From the IMG/VR virus record IMGVR_UViG_3300006919_000568, positions 1 through 21,275 of that record: a DNA stretch of 21,275 bases. One strand, given 5' to 3'. Under the pieces are notes generated by a model. That model did not search any database and had not been told where the DNA came from. It was given only the letters and a program-made list of their open reading frames with translations. This document shows positions 16,231 to 21,275 of this stretch, one piece after another. Position 1 is the stretch's first letter; every line of letters begins with the position of its first letter. This DNA comes from a virus. The position numbers and the translations under genes were made by a program.

Positions 16231-17877
16231 ATGGCAAAAAGATATTCAGGAGTTAAATACGGCGGTAGTAGAGGCAGAGGTGGTTCATATGAAAATCCAC
16301 AATTAATAACTAACCAGCAGTTCGATGCTTATTTATCTAGTAGACCTAGTGTAGCACAAGAGATGGACCAAATGGTAGCATCTGTAGTTGCTAATAACAA
16401 ATTAGAAAGAGCTAAACAAGAGAAATTATTTGCAGAACAAAATTTAGAGCAAAAAACTATGTTTGATAAAGTAGCTGGTATAAAAGAAACTGGCTATGGT
16501 AATTTTGACAAAAGCATGAATGAGTTTTTTGATGCTCAAACTGAAAAATATTTTAAAATAAAACAAGGCATTAAAGATGGTACAGTTCCTCAGATGGAGG
16601 GTAATAGAGCTTTATCATATTTAAATAATCAAGTAACTCAATTTAAAGATGCTGTTATACCTATAATGGCACAAACAAAAGCTTTAGCTGAGGCATTAAA
16701 AATACCGCCAGGGCAACCAGGTGCTATTAGTTCTAGAGTGCCAACTGCTCAGCAAGAAGTATTATTAGAGCTACAGCAAGGAGGTAATGTGAAGTTAGTT
16801 GATAATGACGGAGAGTTAGTTTTATTTAGACCAGGTGGTGATGGCAAAGAACCAGCTATGGTAAATGTAAATGAATTATTACAACTAGAAAATAGTGGTA
16901 TAAAGTATTTTGAAACAGTACCTGATTTATCTGAATCATTAAAAAGCGTTTATGATAATACTGTAAAGCCTGGAGGTAAAGATAATGCTGATTTAGTAAT
17001 GTTTGAAACTAAAAGAGTAGGAGATCAAGAAGTTACAGTTAAATATATGACGCCTGAGCAAAGACAAAAAGCTGCACAATCAATGGTAAAATCTAATCAG
17101 TTTAAAGGAATACTAGATGATGATACTCGTATGAAGAGTGTTTGGGCTGATATGATGGGTAAAGACACGGATTGGATGGTATTTCCGCCTAATGCAACTG
17201 CTGATCAAATCAAGGCAATGACTCAAAAACAGAGAGATGAAGCTGCTTTATTTTTAGCTAATAAATCTTTAGATGATAATGCTGCTGCAGATGGTGTAGA
17301 AACTATAGTAGGTAGAAAAAAATATGAAGCTCCTAAACCTCAAACATCTGGCACTTCTAAAGAAAATGTTTTAAGACTAGAAACTAAAGAGCAAATAGCA
17401 ACTTATGGAGATGATTATGAGGCTATGACTCTAGAAGCTGACAGTTATGTAGGTAACCCACGAGCTGTTATTGATAGATACGAGTTCTATAGCGGAGGAT
17501 TGAAAGATTATAAAACTAAAGAAGAAATACTAGAAGAAGACCCAGATTTTAAAGATGCTGACAAACTAAAAGATGATAGAATATACTTTGTAGTAGATGA
17601 GGAGGGCAATATAAATCCAAATGTTTATAAAGAAACTTCTAATCTTCAAGACGTAGTTGAAATATTCGCAATAGGTAAAGGTTTAAATGATGCTGCCATA
17701 CAACAATTAAAAAAGAAGTATCCAGTTAAAAAAAGAGTAGTACAACCAAATAACGAAGCACCTAAAGATTATGCGGCTGAAGTAGCTAGCAAAACCACTA
17801 CAACTGAAGATGAAACTAAAAAAGCAACAGGAGCTACATCTGATACTTCTAGATTCCCTTCACCAGGTTTAAAGTAA
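16231..17877 (+). CDS. Internal virion (cargo/ejection) protein, medium
   Basis: Function not firmly recognised. The 548-residue hydrophilic protein begins with a Gly/Arg/Tyr-rich basic tail (residues 1-20, AKRYSGVKYGGSRGRGGSY), possibly contacting DNA. Residues ~40-170 are helical (VASVVANNKLERAKQEKLF and onward). A mixed alpha/beta region covers about 180-340, with QGGNVKLVDNDGELVLFRPG near 190-209. The C-terminal part is charged, with an acidic EEILEEDPDFKDADKLKDD near 430-448, and the last ~45 residues are Thr/Lys/Ala-rich and probably disordered. No membrane segment is apparent. Its place between a small coiled-coil protein and a giant multidomain protein mirrors T7 gp15, hence the cargo call. 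The leader AATATAAATT has no Shine-Dalgarno sequence; ends in TAA. Confidence 0.55.
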   Translation: MAKRYSGVKYGGSRGRGGSYENPQLITNQQFDAYLSSRPSVAQEMDQMVASVVANNKLERAKQEKLFAEQNLEQKTMFDKVAGIKETGYGNFDKSMNEFFDAQTEKYFKIKQGIKDGTVPQMEGNRALSYLNNQVTQFKDAVIPIMAQTKALAEALKIPPGQPGAISSRVPTAQQEVLLELQQGGNVKLVDNDGELVLFRPGGDGKEPAMVNVNELLQLENSGIKYFETVPDLSESLKSVYDNTVKPGGKDNADLVMFETKRVGDQEVTVKYMTPEQRQKAAQSMVKSNQFKGILDDDTRMKSVWADMMGKDTDWMVFPPNATADQIKAMTQKQRDEAALFLANKSLDDNAAADGVETIVGRKKYEAPKPQTSGTSKENVLRLETKEQIATYGDDYEAMTLEADSYVGNPRAVIDRYEFYSGGLKDYKTKEEILEEDPDFKDADKLKDDRIYFVVDEEGNINPNVYKETSNLQDVVEIFAIGKGLNDAAIQQLKKKYPVKKRVVQPNNEAPKDYAAEVASKTTTTEDETKKATGATSDTSRFPSPGLK

Positions 17878-17885
17878 ATTAAATT

Positions 17886-20800
17886 ATGCCAAAAATATAC
17901 ACAATGATGGATTCTACAGGTCAACTGTGGAATAACATTAATGAAGATTTATTACCGCAGTTTATGCAGGATTATCCTGAAGCTACAACAGTAAGCGTTG
18001 AAGATGACGAGCCTGTACAATTAGAGCAACCATCAATTGAAATAGACTCAGATCCTAATAAAAAGTATAGAGATAAATTACAAAAAGATTTATCTGGTTA
18101 TGATCCAGTAAAAGAAATATTAGTTAAAACTTATGAAGATTTACCTACTGAAACTAGGATGAAGTTAACTGATAAAGATGCTAAAATAGCTGCTACAGGT
18201 AATTTGCAAAACATAAGTGATCAAGGTAAAAGAATTATATTAACAGACTATACTTTTCCAAGTGGATGGACAGGTAATAAAGATTTTAATGGTTTTATAG
18301 AAGTTAATAAACAAGCTAAAGAAACTTTTGGATTAGATGAATCATCTGAATATGACTCTAAATTAAATAAATATAATCAAGATCTTAATAACGCTTTACT
18401 TAATGTAAAAGAAGGTGAAATACCTACAAACATATTAGATGGAGATTTAGGTGCTAAAATAGTAGGGCATGAAGAAGAGCAAGTATATAAAACTTTAAAC
18501 AAACTTTATGGTAGTTTTGGTTTTGAGTTTGAAGAAACTGGACTAGGTGACAATATAAAAGTATATGCACCTAATGGTCAGGCAACTGAAATATCTTTAG
18601 ACAACTGGACTAACGCTGGAGACAAAGAGCAAGCAAGTAAGTTAAAAAGTTTTCTAGATTTAAACAAAGGAGAATATAAGCCTAAAAACTTAAAAGAAAT
18701 AGCTACTATAATAGATGGTGATCTAGATGCCGCCGCTATAGAAAAAATAGCAAAAGATAAAGCTGGAGAAGGTGAATGGGACTGGTTAAAAAACTGGTAT
18801 AAAGAAGATAAGCTTTCAGCTGAAACTATAAGAAAATTTGACGCTGCTTACGATGAAGATGTAGTTAAAGAAGAATCTCAAAAACTAAATAATAGTTTAA
18901 TAAGTATAAATAAGCAGATGGCTGAAAATCAAGCTGCTGTTAATACTTATAAAAAAGATGTTGCTTTATTAGAAGATGAAATTAAAAACGGTAATTTAAC
19001 GCCACAAGAGATTGAAGCAAGAAGAACTGCGCTACTTCAAACACAAACAGAATTAGTAAGTACAGGTAATAATATACAGAATATATATGAAAAAGAAATA
19101 AAACCTTTACAAGCTCAACTACAAGTAGTTAATGCTAAGAAATACGTAGTAGAATCTGAAAAAGGAAATATAGCTGGAATAACTGGTAACACTGTTTTAG
19201 GTGTTGTAGATAAAATATCTACTTATTTTAGTTCTGGCATGTTAGCATTGAAAGAAGATGATATAAAAGAATATTGGGAAGGTAACGAAGAACAAGCTAA
19301 AAAAGCTTTACAAAGAGAAGCTAAGTTAGCAATATCTAATATAAAAGATAAATATGGAGCCGACGTTACTAATGAATATGAGCAAGAATTTAATGCTACT
19401 GTATTAGGCGGAGTTTATACTTCTATGGTTGAAATGGGTAGCATGATGTTAGCTGCTGGCTTAACTGGCACAGGACCAGTTGGTTATGGAGCTATGATGG
19501 GATTATCAATTGCTGGTGGTGAAATGGAAGAGATGTTAGGTGAAGATTTTGACGGCCTTTCAATGAAAGAAAGATTTTTATTTGCAACTACTGTAGGTAC
19601 TGTTAATGGTCTTTTAGAAGCAGCAGGTGCTAAGTTTGGTAAAATATTTGGAGGAGGTAAAAACCCAGTAACAAACTATGTTAAGAAAGATGTAGTAGGT
19701 AAAGTATTTAGTAGATTAGCTGGTAAAAACTTTACAAGAGCTGCTATAACTAAAGCCACTGATGAAATAATTAAAGAAGGCGTAGAAACAGGTATATATG
19801 CTTTAGGTAAAGCTGGTTTAAGAGCTGGAATATCTGAAGCTGGAACAGAAGCAGCACAGGAAGTTGCTACTAGAGGCATGAAACAAGTTGTTAACATGTT
19901 GAAAGAAGATGAGGTGTTTGACAAAGCTGCTAATGAAATAACTCTTAGTAACATAACTAGAGCTGGTGCTATGGGATTTTTAGCTGGTGGACCTATTGGA
20001 GTTATATCTGCTGGCAGCAGAGCTGCAAAGTCTAAATCAATTGATAAAATTTCTAATGCTCAATATAAATTAGCTAAAACATTTACTCTTAATCCTGAGT
20101 TTCAGAAAATGTATTCTGAAAATTTACAGCTTAGAGTTTTGGATCCTAATAACTCCATGACTAAAGAAGCTGCTGAAGCTCATTTAAGAGATTTAAAAGA
20201 GCAGGGTGGCATGATGAGAGAGTTGGACGATATGAGTTTAACTATAGAAGGAGAAAAGCAAGCTTTTAAACTGTTAGATAAGAAAAGATCTTTACAAAAA
20301 CAAATTGATAAAGCTACTGATAAAGCTATAGTTAAAAAACAAAGAGAAGATATAACAGCTATAGACAAACAATTAGAAGCTATTAGTTTAGAATATAACT
20401 TTGAAACAGCATTTGAAGCTGGTCTTGAAGTAGCTAGACAAAGAACTTTAGAAAGTGAAAAACAATTTCAAGAGTTTGATAGCTCAGAAGATTTTGAAGC
20501 CAAAATGAAAGAGCTAGGCCAACAAGATGATGCTGGCTTTAGAGGAACTTCTGGTTATATAGATAATGACGGTAATATTTATATAAATAGAGAAGCTGCT
20601 AAAAATCTTAGAGATATTTCAGTTGGACAACATGAACTACTTCACGGTGTGGTTGGTAAACAAATAGGTAATGTGGCTCCTGAAACTGTACAAGGATTTA
20701 AAGATTCCTTAACAAACAAAGAGTTAGAAGTAGTAGAAAAAAGATTAAAAGAAGCTTACGGAGTTACTAACGTAGAAGACGCTAATGCAGAAGAATATTT

Positions 20801-21275
20801 CAATGCTTTAGTTGATGGAGTTGTTAAAGGAGATATTGTATACGACGAGAATGTATTTACTAAAATAGGTAATTTTATAGTTGAAAACATATTAAGACCT
20901 ATGGGATTTTCTAATGCTCAACTAGGCTTTAAAGATGGTAGACAAGTTTATAACTTTGTTAAAGATTATGCTAAGCAATCTAAGCGTATAGCTGAAGGAC
21001 AACAAGAAGGTTTTGAAGGTGAAGTAGGAGATATAGTAGCAGAAGGTACTGCAGGTAGAACTATTGGAGCTAGAAGTGTACAAGATATAAATGCTACTGA
21101 TTTAGCAGCACAGTATAAAGACGGAACTATAGACTCAGATAATATAACTAATTTCATAGAACAATACCACAAGTTAGGATTAAGAGCTATGAAGTTTGAC
21201 ACATCAAAAGGTGATATTGCTAGAGATGAAGCTATAAGTTTTTTAAATAAAGAATTTGAAAGTGTCGTAAGAAAC
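17886..21275 (+). CDS. Giant cargo/polyvalent-type protein with zinc metallopeptidase motif, 3' end missing
   Basis: A single frame stays open for 1130 codons from ATG 17886 to the window edge. Probably an ejected virion protein. Residues 1-325 are hydrophilic. About 328-425 and 760-860 are long Gln/Lys/Glu-rich coiled coils. Residues ~507-550 (TSMVEMGSMMLAAGLTGTG and onward) and ~684-715 (GAMGFLAGGPIGVISAG) are Gly/Ala-rich and hydrophobic, possibly membrane-active. HELLH at 916-920 matches the HExxH zinc site; E969/E970 (NAEEYFNALVDG), about 50 residues later, could supply the third ligand as in gluzincins. The stretch just before, GYIDNDGNIYINREAAKN, resembles the strand preceding the active helix. 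Polyvalent phage proteins and some crAss-like virion proteins are known to carry zincin domains. The target is unknown. It starts nine bases after the preceding stop codon begins, with leader ATTAAATT. Confidence 0.7.
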   Translation, partial: MPKIYTMMDSTGQLWNNINEDLLPQFMQDYPEATTVSVEDDEPVQLEQPSIEIDSDPNKKYRDKLQKDLSGYDPVKEILVKTYEDLPTETRMKLTDKDAKIAATGNLQNISDQGKRIILTDYTFPSGWTGNKDFNGFIEVNKQAKETFGLDESSEYDSKLNKYNQDLNNALLNVKEGEIPTNILDGDLGAKIVGHEEEQVYKTLNKLYGSFGFEFEETGLGDNIKVYAPNGQATEISLDNWTNAGDKEQASKLKSFLDLNKGEYKPKNLKEIATIIDGDLDAAAIEKIAKDKAGEGEWDWLKNWYKEDKLSAETIRKFDAAYDEDVVKEESQKLNNSLISINKQMAENQAAVNTYKKDVALLEDEIKNGNLTPQEIEARRTALLQTQTELVSTGNNIQNIYEKEIKPLQAQLQVVNAKKYVVESEKGNIAGITGNTVLGVVDKISTYFSSGMLALKEDDIKEYWEGNEEQAKKALQREAKLAISNIKDKYGADVTNEYEQEFNATVLGGVYTSMVEMGSMMLAAGLTGTGPVGYGAMMGLSIAGGEMEEMLGEDFDGLSMKERFLFATTVGTVNGLLEAAGAKFGKIFGGGKNPVTNYVKKDVVGKVFSRLAGKNFTRAAITKATDEIIKEGVETGIYALGKAGLRAGISEAGTEAAQEVATRGMKQVVNMLKEDEVFDKAANEITLSNITRAGAMGFLAGGPIGVISAGSRAAKSKSIDKISNAQYKLAKTFTLNPEFQKMYSENLQLRVLDPNNSMTKEAAEAHLRDLKEQGGMMRELDDMSLTIEGEKQAFKLLDKKRSLQKQIDKATDKAIVKKQREDITAIDKQLEAISLEYNFETAFEAGLEVARQRTLESEKQFQEFDSSEDFEAKMKELGQQDDAGFRGTSGYIDNDGNIYINREAAKNLRDISVGQHELLHGVVGKQIGNVAPETVQGFKDSLTNKELEVVEKRLKEAYGVTNVEDANAEEYFNALVDGVVKGDIVYDENVFTKIGNFIVENILRPMGFSNAQLGFKDGRQVYNFVKDYAKQSKRIAEGQQEGFEGEVGDIVAEGTAGRTIGARSVQDINATDLAAQYKDGTIDSDNITNFIEQYHKLGLRAMKFDTSKGDIARDEAISFLNKEFESVVRN

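Noticed and set aside
19676-21202. Antisense frames in the last 1.6 kb
   Set aside because: They lie opposite a continuous 1130-codon frame with recognisable domains; they are composition artefacts.
1-21275. tRNAs, CRISPR arrays, insertion sequences, integrase, attachment sites or origin
   Set aside because: Coding sequence fills the window nearly completely; no cloverleaf, spaced repeat, terminal inverted repeat or recombinase motif was seen.

Overview
The window is one continuous, single-strand late (virion) gene block of a tailed double-stranded DNA phage. All twelve complete or nearly complete genes, plus a thirteenth that runs off the right edge, lie on the + strand, abutting or separated by a few bases. 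The best match I recognise is the crAss-like lineage (order Crassvirales), or a closely allied short-tailed phage of marine Bacteroidota. The terminase, 803-residue portal, 493-residue capsid protein, ring proteins and the long tail protein all carry sequence signatures I associate with that group. The DNA is AT-rich, arginine is mostly AGA, every complete gene ends in TAA, and none of the starts has a usable Shine-Dalgarno sequence. AT-rich leaders stand in its place, which fits a Bacteroidota host. The lineage and host are inference from remembered family features, not from a database search.

Layout. Bases 1-1848: large terminase, open at the left edge. 1849-4260: portal. 4287-5498: probable scaffold with an AT-hook-like motif. 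5509-6990: major capsid protein, followed by a strong hairpin terminator. 7057-7857: conserved-looking protein of unknown function, followed by a second terminator. 7913-8647 and 8651-9838: two probable neck/tail ring proteins. 9840-13328 and 13331-15124: two large proteins that look like two parts of the tail nozzle (muzzle). 15131-15532: small GNAT-like protein. 15534-16220, 16231-17877 and 17886-21275 (open at the right edge): three probable internal or ejected proteins of increasing size.

How they work together. The terminase pumps DNA through the portal into a shell built from the capsid protein over the scaffold. The ring proteins and nozzle proteins close the portal vertex and form the short tail. 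The last three proteins probably ride inside the particle and enter the cell with the DNA. The order small, medium, very large recalls the T7 gp14-gp15-gp16 ejection set. The largest one carries an HELLH zinc-metallopeptidase motif, glycine-rich hydrophobic stretches and long coiled coils, and is the most interesting object here. Two terminators isolate the gene after the capsid gene, and two genes share an almost identical AT-rich leader, which suggests dosage control inside the block. No tRNA, CRISPR array, insertion sequence, integrase or attachment site was seen, and no gene-free stretch exceeds about 70 bases.
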